Below are positions 56,437 to 64,000 of a DNA stretch of 64,000 nucleotides, in pieces. A program made the position numbers and the translations under genes. The notes beneath the pieces are model-generated. The model did not search any database, had not been told where the DNA came from, and was given only the letters and a program-made list of their open reading frames with translations. Source of the stretch: an uncultured Oscillospiraceae bacterium (lineage in GTDB: Bacteria; Bacillota; Clostridia; Oscillospirales; Oscillospiraceae); contig CAKTOF010000004.1 in NCBI GenBank assembly GCA_934589675.1, positions 97,075-161,074 on the forward strand, in the 5' to 3' direction. Numbering within the stretch: position 1 is the stretch's first letter; each line of letters begins with the position of its first letter.

Positions 56437-57534
56437 ATGTCCAGCCGTATGTTCCAGAGTGTAATTACACAGATGAAGGACGCGACCGACCGCACGCTCG
56501 GTATCATTGATGCAGAGGGCTATGTCGTCTCGTGCAGCGAGCCGAAGCTCATCGGCGAGAAGTGGGAGTCTCCCGCGCTCAAGCTGCGCATTGCGAGCGA
56601 CTCCAACTGCGTCTGCGACACGCGCACGTTCAAGGCGCTGGCCAGCTGGAGCTCCAATTTCGACTATGCCGTCTTTGCCGACGGCGAGGACGAGTTGGCG
56701 CACACGCTGTGCGTCATGGCTGCCGTTGCGCTCAACGGCGCGAAGGCGTTCTATGAGGAAAAGCACGACAAAGGCACGTTTGTCAAAAATATCATCACCG
56801 ACAACATCCTGCCCGGCGACATCTACATCCGCGCCAAGGAGCTGCACTTCAACACAGAGGTCCAGCGCGCCGTGTTCCTGGTCCGTCAGGTCGACGGAGC
56901 GGACGTGGCGACGGTCGACGTGCTGCGCAAGGTCTTCCCGGAAAAGCAGCTCGACTTTGTCATCTCCATCAACGAGACGGACATCGCCGTCGTCAAGCAG
57001 GTCCAGCCCGGCACGGACAACCGCGAGCTCATCGCCATCGCCGAGACCATCGAGCAGACCGTTCAGAACGAGATGATGATCAAGACCGTCATCGGCATCG
57101 GCTCCGTCGCGAGCCATCTGCGCGAGCTTGGCAACGCCTACAAAGAGGCGCAGGTCGCCATCGAGGTCGGCAAGGTGTTCGACACGGAAAAGACGATCAT
57201 CCACTATGAGAACCTCGGCATCGGCCGCCTCATCTATCAGCTGCCGACGACGCTGTGCGAGATCTTCCTGAGCGAGGTGTTCAAGAAGAACTCCATCGAC
57301 TCGCTCGATCAGGAGACGCTGTTCACCATCAACAAGTTCTTTGAGAACAACCTCAACGTCTCGGAGACGTCGCGCAAGCTGTTCGTCCACAGAAATACGC
57401 TCGTCTACCGCCTGGAGAAGATCAAAAAGCTCACGGGCCTCGACCTGCGCGAGTTCGACCACGCCATCATCTTCAAGGTGGCGCTCATGGTCAAAAAATA
57501 CCTCGATTCCAGAGAGAGCGCCATGCTGCGCTGA
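56437..57534 (+). CDS. CdaR/PucR-type helix-turn-helix regulator
   Basis: A 365-residue regulator. The N-terminal 130 residues resemble the CdaR sugar-acid sensor (LGIIDAEGYVVSCSEPKLIG), a middle GGDEF-like fold follows, and the C-terminal PucR helix-turn-helix is plain (FFENNLNVSETSRKLFVHRN, then TLVYRLEKIKKLTGLDLR). It stands 30 bases before ftsE, so it may regulate, or simply be co-expressed with, the division genes. Ligand unknown. GAGGAGG precedes the ATG. Confidence 0.87.
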   Translation: MSSRMFQSVITQMKDATDRTLGIIDAEGYVVSCSEPKLIGEKWESPALKLRIASDSNCVCDTRTFKALASWSSNFDYAVFADGEDELAHTLCVMAAVALNGAKAFYEEKHDKGTFVKNIITDNILPGDIYIRAKELHFNTEVQRAVFLVRQVDGADVATVDVLRKVFPEKQLDFVISINETDIAVVKQVQPGTDNRELIAIAETIEQTVQNEMMIKTVIGIGSVASHLRELGNAYKEAQVAIEVGKVFDTEKTIIHYENLGIGRLIYQLPTTLCEIFLSEVFKKNSIDSLDQETLFTINKFFENNLNVSETSRKLFVHRNTLVYRLEKIKKLTGLDLREFDHAIIFKVALMVKKYLDSRESAMLR

Positions 57535-57564
57535 TCCGGAGTCTTACGCCTGCGGAGGCAATTT

Positions 57565-58260
57565 ATGATTGAACTGCAAAACGTAACAAAGGCATACAAC
57601 ACCGGCGCCAAAGCGCTCAAGGGCATCTCCTTGCGCATTGAAGACGGCGAGTTTGTCTTCCTCGTCGGGCCATCCGGCTCCGGCAAGTCGACGATCATCA
57701 AGCTCCTGACCGCCGAGCTCAAGCCGACGACCGGCACGGTCGAGGTCAACGGCTTCAACTCCGGCCGGCTGCGCCGCTCGTCCATCCCGTATATGCGCCG
57801 CACGATCGGCGTCATCTTTCAGGATTTCCGCCTGATCGAGAAAAAGACGGTGTTTGAGAACGTGGCGTTCGCCATGCGCGTCATCGGCTGCTCCGAAAAA
57901 GAGATCAACAACCGCGTGCCGTATGTGCTCGAGCTTGTCGGGCTGGAAAACAAGGGCCGCCGCCTGCCGCAGGAGCTCTCCGGCGGTGAGCAGCAGCGCG
58001 TGGCCATCGCCCGCGCGCTTGTGAACAATCCAAGCATGATCATCGCCGACGAGCCGACGGGCAACCTCGACCCGGCCCGCTCGTATGAGATCATGATGCT
58101 GCTCGAGCGCATCAACGCGCTCGGCACGACCATGCTGGTGGTCACGCACGAAAAAGGACTGGTCAACCGGTTCTCCAAGCGCGTCATCGCCATCAACGAC
58201 GGGCTTATCATCAGTGACGGAATGGACGGGTATTACAGTTATGAAGCACAGACGGAATAA
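57565..58260 (+). CDS. ftsE: Cell division ATPase FtsE
   Basis: A 231-residue ABC ATPase: Walker A GPSGSGKSTII, Q loop VIFQDFRLI, signature LSGGEQQRVA, Walker B IIADEPTGNLDP, switch His in VVTHEKG. FtsE with FtsX relays ATP hydrolysis across the membrane to switch on a peptidoglycan hydrolase. GCGGAGG precedes the ATG; overlaps ftsX by 20 bases. Confidence 0.95.
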   Translation: MIELQNVTKAYNTGAKALKGISLRIEDGEFVFLVGPSGSGKSTIIKLLTAELKPTTGTVEVNGFNSGRLRRSSIPYMRRTIGVIFQDFRLIEKKTVFENVAFAMRVIGCSEKEINNRVPYVLELVGLENKGRRLPQELSGGEQQRVAIARALVNNPSMIIADEPTGNLDPARSYEIMMLLERINALGTTMLVVTHEKGLVNRFSKRVIAINDGLIISDGMDGYYSYEAQTE

Positions 58261-59134
58261 TCTTGGCTACTACCTGCGCGAAGGGTTCCGCGGGATGTTC
58301 CTGCACGGCTTCATGTCGTTTGCTGCCGTCTGCGTCATCATCGCGTGCCTGCTCATCATGGGCAGCTTCTGCCTGATCATGGTGAACCTCAACCATATGA
58401 TCAACGAGCTTGAGCAGGACAATGAGATCCTCGTCTACATCGACGAGGATCTGTCCGAGGCCGAGGCGAAAAGCGTCGGCAGCCAGATCAATATGATCAC
58501 AAACGTGCTCGAGAGCACCTTCGTCTCCCGCGAGGAGGCGCTGGAGGACTACGTCTCCGAGCAGGCCAACCCGGAGCTTTTCTCCGGCGTTGACGCGTCG
58601 ACGCTCAGAAACCGCTTCCGCGTCACGCTCGTGGACATCAGCATCATGAAAACGACCGTCGCCGAGATCGAACGCATCGACGGCGTGGCGAGCGTCAGCG
58701 CGCACTACGAGATCGCGCAGGGCTTCCTCACGCTGCAGAACATCCTGAACCTCGCCTCGGCGGCCATCATTCTGGTTTTGTTCATTGTGTCGCTGTTCAT
58801 CATTTCCAACACCGTCAAGCTGGCGCTGTACGACCGGCAGGAGGAGATCGCCATCATGAAGATGGTCGGCGCGACGAACGGCTTCGTCCGCGGGCCGTTC
58901 GTCGTCGAGGGCTTCCTGCTCGGCATTCTGGGCGCCGGCATCGCCTTTGGCTTTGAGTGGGGGCTTTACGACCTGCTTATGAACCGCCTTGCCGCCATCG
59001 ACACGATGCACCTCATCGACCCGATCCCGTTTGCGGACGTCGTGGTGCCCATGGCCGTCGCGTTCGGCGCGACGGGGTTTGTCGTCGGCGTGTTCGGCAG
59101 CCTTTTGTCCATCCGGAAGTTCCTGAAAGTCTGA
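58241..59134 (+). CDS. ftsX: Cell division membrane protein FtsX
   Basis: 297 residues, four helices: one near residue 25-50, then an extracellular domain (about 55-160) that contacts the hydrolase, then three at about 165-190, 215-240 and 265-290. The conserved NNLGYYLREGFRGMFLHG start and KLALYDRQEEIAIMKMVGAT motif are present. ATG 58241 is chosen over an upstream start lying inside ftsE. Confidence 0.94.
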   Translation: MKHRRNNLGYYLREGFRGMFLHGFMSFAAVCVIIACLLIMGSFCLIMVNLNHMINELEQDNEILVYIDEDLSEAEAKSVGSQINMITNVLESTFVSREEALEDYVSEQANPELFSGVDASTLRNRFRVTLVDISIMKTTVAEIERIDGVASVSAHYEIAQGFLTLQNILNLASAAIILVLFIVSLFIISNTVKLALYDRQEEIAIMKMVGATNGFVRGPFVVEGFLLGILGAGIAFGFEWGLYDLLMNRLAAIDTMHLIDPIPFADVVVPMAVAFGATGFVVGVFGSLLSIRKFLKV

Positions 59135-59149
59135 GAAGCGGAGGAAGCT

Positions 59150-60418
59150 ATGTTTCGCAAGAGAAAACTGATCGTTTCGGTCGTGTGCATCATTCTGGCG
59201 CTCATGATCGTCATCCCGCTGCTCATGAGCGCATTCATGACGGGCGTGAGCGCGGCCAGCTCGCAGGAGCTCAAAAAGGAGCTCGACAATCTGCAGGCGC
59301 AGGCCGATGAGTATGCCGCGCAGGCCGCTGAGATCCAGGGGCAGCTTGACGCGAATGCCTCCGAGACGGCCTACACCGTCGAGCAGAAGTCGCTCATCGA
59401 CCAGCAGATCGAGATCACGCGCCTCGAGATCGAGAACACGCAGGCGCAGATCCAGCAGTACAATCTCCTCATCGCCGAAAAGCAGGACGAGCTCGACGCG
59501 GCCGTCGCGGCGGAGGATGAGATGAACGAGACGTTCAAGCTGCGCATCCGCGCCATGGAGGAAAACGGCACCATTTCGTACTGGGCCATCCTCTTTGACG
59601 CGAGCAGCTTTTCCGACCTGCTCTCGCGCGTCGACATGATCGCCGACATCGCCGAGTCCGACCAGAAAATGCTCGAGCAGCTGGCGGAGGCGACGGCGAA
59701 CGTCGAATCTGCACGCGCTGCGCTTGAGGATGAAAAAGCGCTGCTCCAGCAGGCCGAGGCCAAGCTCGACGAGCAGGAGCAGGCGCTTGCCGCCAGCCGC
59801 GCCGAGGCCGACACGCTCATCACGAGCCTGACGGAGGACGCCGCCGCGCTGCGCCAGGCGTCCGAGGAATATGAGTCGCTCGAGGAGCAGGCGCTGGCCA
59901 GACTCGCCGAGGTCAACGAGGCCTATGACGCCGCGCTTGTGCGCGAGGAAGAGGCCAGACGCGCCGCGCAGGCCGCCGCGAGCTCCGGCTCGTCGTCCGG
60001 CTCGGGCTCGTCGTCCTCGTCCGCGTCCTCGTCCGGGTACATCTATCCGCTGCCCGCGCGCGTGGCCATCACGGACGCGTTCGGCTACCGCTGGCATCCG
60101 ACGAACGGCAACTACACGTTCCACTACGGCGTGGACTTTGCCGCAAGCTACGGCACGAGCATCTACGCCGCCAAGAGCGGCACCGTCACGGACGCGAGCT
60201 ACTCCAACGCCTACGGCTACCATGTGACGGTCATGCACTCTGACGGCAGCTATACGCTCTACGCCCATATGCCGGGTCTCATCGTGAGCGTCGGTCAGTA
60301 CGTCTCGCAGGGCGAGACGATCGGCTACGTCGGCACGAGCGGCTGGTCGACCGGCCCGCATCTGCACTTCGGCCTGAATATCGGCGGCAGCTGGGTCAAT
60401 CCGATGGACTACGTCTGA
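59150..60418 (+). CDS. EnvC-like murein hydrolase factor with M23 domain
   Basis: 422 residues: N-terminal helix/signal (about 8-30), a long coiled coil at about 35-260 rich in Glu, Gln, Ala and Leu, a Ser/Gly linker, and a C-terminal LytM domain with the zinc ligands present (HYGVDFAASYG and HLHFGLNIGG), so it is likely a real endopeptidase and not only an activator. It lies 15 bases after ftsX and is the expected extracellular partner of FtsEX. GGAGGAAG precedes the ATG. Confidence 0.93.
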   Translation: MFRKRKLIVSVVCIILALMIVIPLLMSAFMTGVSAASSQELKKELDNLQAQADEYAAQAAEIQGQLDANASETAYTVEQKSLIDQQIEITRLEIENTQAQIQQYNLLIAEKQDELDAAVAAEDEMNETFKLRIRAMEENGTISYWAILFDASSFSDLLSRVDMIADIAESDQKMLEQLAEATANVESARAALEDEKALLQQAEAKLDEQEQALAASRAEADTLITSLTEDAAALRQASEEYESLEEQALARLAEVNEAYDAALVREEEARRAAQAAASSGSSSGSGSSSSSASSSGYIYPLPARVAITDAFGYRWHPTNGNYTFHYGVDFAASYGTSIYAAKSGTVTDASYSNAYGYHVTVMHSDGSYTLYAHMPGLIVSVGQYVSQGETIGYVGTSGWSTGPHLHFGLNIGGSWVNPMDYV

Positions 60419-60446
60419 CACAACACGGATACACTATGATAAACGA

Positions 60447-60480
60447 GCTGAAGGGGAGCGAGCCTCCCCTTCGGCTTTTG
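60447..60480 (+). terminator. Hairpin terminator after the EnvC-like gene
   Basis: A 12-bp stem (one G-T pair) and TTTTG; a partial terminator before the protease gene. Confidence 0.7.
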
Positions 60481-60500
60481 CGCAAGAGAGGAGCCACCCG

Positions 60501-61694
60501 ATGAAAGCTGTCTACCGCACGCTTGCGGTGTTCGCCGCGCTTCTGTTTGCCGCGGGCGTGGGCTATTTCGCGCTGGCCGGCGCCGTCGGTGCGCAGGCGG
60601 CCGCAGATCTGCCCGCCGCGGAGCAAAACGCCGTCACGGCCAAGATCGCCGAGGCGTCCGCGCTGCTGGATCACTACTTCGTCGGCGAGACGGACGAGAC
60701 GCTGCTCGGCGACGGCGCGGTCGAGGGCCTCATCGGCGCCACGGGCGACCGCTGGAGCTATTACATCAGCGCGGATGACTATGCAAGCTACCGCGAGAGC
60801 ATGGAAAACGCCTACGTCGGCATCGGCGTGACGATCCAGCGCGCGGAGGATGAAACCGGCTACGTCATCAAGACCGTCACGGCCGGCGGCCCGGCCGAGG
60901 AGGCCGGCGTGCAGGTCGGCGACGTGCTCATCGCCGCGGCGGGGCAGAGCCTTCAGGACGTCGACCTCGACGGGACGAAGGCGCTCGTGCGCGGGGAAGA
61001 GGGGACAACGGTCGAGCTGACGTTTTTGCGCGACGGAAAAGAGCTGACGCTCACCGTTGAGCGCCGCAGCATCGAGACGCCCGTCGTGAAATACGAGATG
61101 CTGCCGGGTGACATCGGCTATATCACGATCGAGAACTTCGACGCGAACTGCGCGCGCGACGCGAAGGCGGCCATTGACGCGCTCATGTCGGACGGCGCGG
61201 CGAGCCTGCTCTTCGACGTGCGCTATAACCCCGGCGGCCTGAAGAGCGAGCTTTGCGAGCTGCTCGACTATCTGCTGCCCGAGGGGCCGCTTTTTTACAG
61301 CTACTATTATGACGGGACGAGCGACGTGGAGTATTCCGACGCGTCGTGCATCGACCTTCCGATGGCGGTGCTGGTCAACGCGGACTCCTATTCGGCCGCG
61401 GAGTTTTTCGCCGCGGCGCTGCAGGAGTACGGCGCGGCGAAGGTCGTCGGCGTACAGACGGTCGGAAAGGGCTATTTCCAGAATACGTTCCGCCTGTCTG
61501 ACGGCTCGGCCATGGCCATCTCAACGGGCCGGTACTGCACGCCGAACGGCGTGAGTCTTGCCGGCGTCGGCATCACGCCGGATGAGATCGTCGAGCTGAG
61601 CGATGAGGACAGCGTGAAGCTCTATTACGGCCAGCTCGCCCACGAGGACGACGCGCAGCTCACCGCCGCCGTCGCCCTGCTTTCCGGCGACTGA
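60501..61694 (+). CDS. S41-family C-terminal processing protease (CtpA-like)
   Basis: 397 residues: N-terminal helix (about 7-28), a short helical region, a PDZ domain (about 100-185, GIGVTIQ...AGVQVGDVLIAAAG) and the S41 core with catalytic Ser298 in SYSAAEF and Lys323 in GKGYF. It trims C-termini of extracytoplasmic proteins. Placed after FtsEX and the EnvC-like factor, it may regulate the wall hydrolase. GAGAGGAGCC precedes the ATG. Confidence 0.94.
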   Translation: MKAVYRTLAVFAALLFAAGVGYFALAGAVGAQAAADLPAAEQNAVTAKIAEASALLDHYFVGETDETLLGDGAVEGLIGATGDRWSYYISADDYASYRESMENAYVGIGVTIQRAEDETGYVIKTVTAGGPAEEAGVQVGDVLIAAAGQSLQDVDLDGTKALVRGEEGTTVELTFLRDGKELTLTVERRSIETPVVKYEMLPGDIGYITIENFDANCARDAKAAIDALMSDGAASLLFDVRYNPGGLKSELCELLDYLLPEGPLFYSYYYDGTSDVEYSDASCIDLPMAVLVNADSYSAAEFFAAALQEYGAAKVVGVQTVGKGYFQNTFRLSDGSAMAISTGRYCTPNGVSLAGVGITPDEIVELSDEDSVKLYYGQLAHEDDAQLTAAVALLSGD

Positions 61695-61700
61695 AAACGC

Positions 61701-61729
61701 TTGACAGAAGCGGGCTCGCCCCCTATAAT
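61701..61729 (+). promoter_or_regulatory. Sigma-A promoter of greA-lysS
   Basis: TTGACA, a 17-base spacer and TATAAT, both perfect. Confidence 0.93.
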
Positions 61730-61786
61730 TCAGAAGTATTTTCAAGTATATTCACAAGTCTATCTTGTTTGGAAGGAATGGTTCAA

Positions 61787-62260
61787 ATGGCAAAGGAGTT
61801 CAAGCTGACGAAAGAGCGCCTCGGGCAGCTCGAGGAGGAACTCAACTATCTCAAAACGACGCGAGAGCTCGAAGTCGCGGAGCTTCTGAAGGTCGCCCGC
61901 TCGTTCGGCGATCTGTCCGAAAACTCGGAGTACGATGAGGCGAAAAATGAGCAGTCCAAGCTCTATGGCCGCATTGCGGAGGTCGAGAACATTCTGGCGC
62001 ACGCCGTCCTCATCGACGACGCGGACATCGAGCACGACGTCGTCGGCCTTGGCAGCTCCGTGGAGCTGGAGGATCTGGAGTTCGGCGACGTGGACAAGTA
62101 CGAGATCGTCGGCTCGCAGGAGGCCAACCCGGCCGTCGGCCGCATCTCGGACGATTCGCCCATCGGCCGCGCCATCCTCGGCAAGAAGGCCGGCGTGACC
62201 GTAATGGTCGACGCGCCGGGCGGCGCGCTCCAGTTTAAGATCATTTCCGTCTCGCGCTGA
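61787..62260 (+). CDS. greA: Transcription elongation factor GreA
   Basis: 157 residues: an N-terminal coiled coil with the acidic tip (GDLSENSEYDEAKNEQ) that enters the polymerase secondary channel, and the C-terminal globular domain (PIGRAILGKKAGVTV). It rescues backtracked RNA polymerase by transcript cleavage. ATG 61787 follows GGAAGGA; an upstream ATG inside the ribosome site is not used. lysS begins 35 bases later. Confidence 0.96.
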   Translation: MAKEFKLTKERLGQLEEELNYLKTTRELEVAELLKVARSFGDLSENSEYDEAKNEQSKLYGRIAEVENILAHAVLIDDADIEHDVVGLGSSVELEDLEFGDVDKYEIVGSQEANPAVGRISDDSPIGRAILGKKAGVTVMVDAPGGALQFKIISVSR

Positions 62261-62295
62261 GGGCGCGGGGCATACCGTTTGGAAGGAGACAGACA

Positions 62296-64000
62296 GTGGC
62301 GGAGAATAAGAACCGTCCGGAGGAGCTGGAGCTCAACGACCAGCTGCGCATCCGGCGAGAAAAGCTTGCGGAGCTGCAGAGCACGGGGAACGATCCGTTC
62401 CAGATTACGCGCTTTGCCGTGACGCATCACAGCAACGAGGTTTTGGAGAACTACGACGCGCTCGAGGGCAAGACGGTCCGCATCGCGGGCAGGCTCATGA
62501 GCAAGCGCGGCATGGGCAAGGTGTCGTTCTGCGACCTGCAGGATGCCGGCGGCCGCGTGCAGCTGTACGCGAAGATCGACGAGATGGGCGACGAGCCGTT
62601 TGCGCGCTTCAAAAAGCTCGACATCGGCGACGTTGTCGGCGTTGAGGGCGAGGTGTTCAAGACGCAGCGCGGCGAGACGAGCGTGCGCTGCCGCACGGTG
62701 ACGCTGCTGGCCAAGTCGCTCCTGCCGCTGCCGGAGAAATTCCACGGCCTGACGGACACCGAGACGCGCTATCGCCAGCGCTATGTCGACCTCATCGTCA
62801 ACCCGGAGGTCCGCAAGGCGTTCGAGCTGCGCTCGAAGTTTATCCGCCACCTGAGAAATTATCTTGACAACCGCGGCTTTATCGAGGTCGAGACGCCGGT
62901 GCTCAACACCATCGCCGGCGGCGCGGCCGCGCGGCCGTTCGTCACGCACCACAATACGCTCGACATCGACATGTACATGCGCATCGCCACCGAACTGCCG
63001 CTCAAGCGGCTCATCGTCGGCGGCATGGAGCGCGTGTACGAGGTCGGCCGCATCTTCCGCAACGAGGGCATGGACCCGAAGCACAACCCGGAGTTCACAA
63101 CGGTCGAGCTCTATCAGGCGTTCGCCGATTTCCACGACATGATGGACCTGTTCGAGGGCATCATTTCCTCGGCCGCCATGGAGCTGCTCGGCACATACGA
63201 CGTCGAGTGGATGGGCGAGCAGGTCTCGCTCGCGCCCGGTTGGCGCCGCCTGACGATGGTCGAGGCCGTGCGCGAGTATACGGGGCTCGACTTTGACGCG
63301 ATCACGGACGATGCCGAGGCAGTCGCTGCGGCAAAGGGCATCGGCGTCGAGCTTGCAGCGGCGGCGGAGAAGACGTGGGGCAATGCGCTCTACCAGTGCT
63401 TTGACCAGCGCGTCGAGGAGCAGCTCGTCCAGCCGACGTTTATCACGATGTACCCGGTCGAGGTCAGCCCGCTGACCAAGCGCAGCCCGGCCGATCCGCG
63501 CCTGACCGAGCGCTTCGAGGCGTTCATCTGCCGCAGCGAGATGGCAAACGCCTACTCTGAGCTCAACGATCCGCTTGACCAGCGCGAGCGCTTTGTCAAG
63601 CAGGCCGAGCAGCGCGAGCGCGGCGACGACGAAACGGAGATGCTCGACGAGGACTTTCTGCGCGCGCTCGAATACGGCATGCCTCCCACGGGCGGCATGG
63701 GCATCGGCATCGACCGCGCCGTCATGCTGCTCACGGGCAGCAATACCATCCGCGACGTGATCTTGTTCCCGACAATGAAGCCGTTGGACTCTGACAAGAA
63801 GGTTGAAAAGCGTGTTGAGGCTCCTGCGGAGGCTGCTCAGGCGGCTCCGGTTGTGGAGGAAAAAATCGATTTTTCCAATGTTCAGATCGAGCCGCTGTTC
63901 CAGGATCAGGTGGATTTTGACACTTTCTCCAAGAGCGATTTCCGTGCCGTAAAGGTCAAGGAATGCGAAGCCGTGAAGAAGTCCAAAAAGCTCTTAAAGT
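62296..64000 (+). CDS. lysS: Lysyl-tRNA synthetase (class II) with C-terminal tRNA-binding extension, 3' end outside window
   Basis: 568 residues visible, no stop before the window ends. An OB-fold anticodon domain (about 60-150), class II motif 2 (VGRIFRNEGMDPKHNPEFT) and motif 3 (GMGIGIDRAVML). The standard enzyme would end near residue 495. Here a Glu/Ala linker and then FSKSDFRAVKVKECEAVKKSKKLLK follow, the start of a Trbp111/EMAP-type tRNA-binding domain as at the C-terminus of MetRS. The added part uses more T-ending codons than the body. GTG 62296 follows GGAAGGAG. Confidence 0.95.
   Translation, partial: MAENKNRPEELELNDQLRIRREKLAELQSTGNDPFQITRFAVTHHSNEVLENYDALEGKTVRIAGRLMSKRGMGKVSFCDLQDAGGRVQLYAKIDEMGDEPFARFKKLDIGDVVGVEGEVFKTQRGETSVRCRTVTLLAKSLLPLPEKFHGLTDTETRYRQRYVDLIVNPEVRKAFELRSKFIRHLRNYLDNRGFIEVETPVLNTIAGGAAARPFVTHHNTLDIDMYMRIATELPLKRLIVGGMERVYEVGRIFRNEGMDPKHNPEFTTVELYQAFADFHDMMDLFEGIISSAAMELLGTYDVEWMGEQVSLAPGWRRLTMVEAVREYTGLDFDAITDDAEAVAAAKGIGVELAAAAEKTWGNALYQCFDQRVEEQLVQPTFITMYPVEVSPLTKRSPADPRLTERFEAFICRSEMANAYSELNDPLDQRERFVKQAEQRERGDDETEMLDEDFLRALEYGMPPTGGMGIGIDRAVMLLTGSNTIRDVILFPTMKPLDSDKKVEKRVEAPAEAAQAAPVVEEKIDFSNVQIEPLFQDQVDFDTFSKSDFRAVKVKECEAVKKSKKLLK

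Noticed and set aside
58211..60421. A 736-codon open frame on the minus strand
   Set aside because: Antisense to ftsX and the EnvC-like gene, low-complexity Arg/His/Asp composition, no recognisable domain.
1..64000. CRISPR arrays, rRNA genes, insertion sequences, prophage structural genes
   Set aside because: No regularly spaced repeats, rRNA cores, transposase motifs or phage head/tail genes were seen.

Overview
The window reads as chromosome of a GC-rich, low-redundancy member of the Clostridia, most likely Oscillospirales (gut Oscillospiraceae-like). Reasons: Firmicute-style AGGAGG ribosome sites, canonical sigma-A promoters (TTGACA-N17-TATAAT) in very GC-rich DNA with C/G-ending codons, a BofA-family sporulation protein, RsuA, CdaR-like and FtsEX genes of Clostridial type, a lysyl-tRNA synthetase carrying an extra C-terminal domain, and tandem peptide and branched-chain amino-acid ABC operons. 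No rRNA, CRISPR array or transposase is visible. Because of the GC bias almost every real gene has long antisense open frames; these were discarded.

Layout. 1-4.8 kb: the end of an ABC permease, a HAD phosphatase, a sigma/membrane anti-sigma pair and a MATE exporter. 4.8-8.3 kb: a leftward operon of a VTC-domain protein, a DUF4956 membrane protein, a response regulator and a histidine kinase, with an 11-bp-period direct repeat at its promoter. 8.4-18.6 kb: an AraC-type regulator divergent from a peptide/nickel-type ABC operon (binding protein, two permeases, two ATPases) followed by an Old Yellow Enzyme-type flavo-iron-sulfur reductase and an M29 aminopeptidase. 18.7-21.3 kb: a heavy-metal-associated domain protein, rplM-rpsI, a TtcA-like tRNA thiolase facing them from an overlapping face-to-face promoter, and bofA. 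21.4-28.5 kb: a structured, terminator-bounded RNA region, then a divergent type IIA topoisomerase pair with a small membrane zinc-ribbon protein between its subunits, a YitT protein and a lipoprotein with a degenerate transglutaminase-like domain. 28.5-30.6 kb: tRNA-Gly(GCC) and a foreign-looking DUF4417 gene fused to a toxin-like and an immunity-like module, followed by a paralogue of the latter. 30.6-33.4 kb: a VanRS-like two-component system.

33.5-38.7 kb: a complete livKHMGF branched-chain amino-acid importer. 38.7-44.9 kb: small and secreted proteins, a dCMP-deaminase-family enzyme, an SDR dehydrogenase plus a second Old Yellow Enzyme behind a strong palindromic operator, and a metallo-beta-lactamase-fold hydrolase sharing a symmetric promoter with a small membrane protein. 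44.9-50.4 kb: dus, an ECF sigma factor, its zinc-type anti-sigma factor, an M23 peptidase with a probable 3' frameshift and a beta-helical carbohydrate-binding lipoprotein. 50.4-52.8 kb: a decay zone with a doubly deleted third Old Yellow Enzyme and an internally deleted LysR regulator around an intact polysaccharide deacetylase-like gene. 52.8-56.2 kb: a lipoprotein, an FMN-riboswitch-controlled riboflavin ECF S-component, a SLOG protein, a DUF4830 protein and RsuA. 56.4-64 kb: CdaR-like regulator, ftsE, ftsX, an EnvC-like M23 hydrolase factor, an S41 protease, greA and the start of lysS.

Together the window is dominated by amino-acid/peptide import, flavin-dependent reduction (three Old Yellow Enzyme genes, with riboflavin uptake nearby), envelope stress and cell-wall remodelling. 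The points most worth following are the structured RNA before the topoisomerase operon, the fused DUF4417 module, the response-regulator direct repeats, the face-to-face rplM/ttcA promoters and the decay zone at 50.4-52.8 kb.
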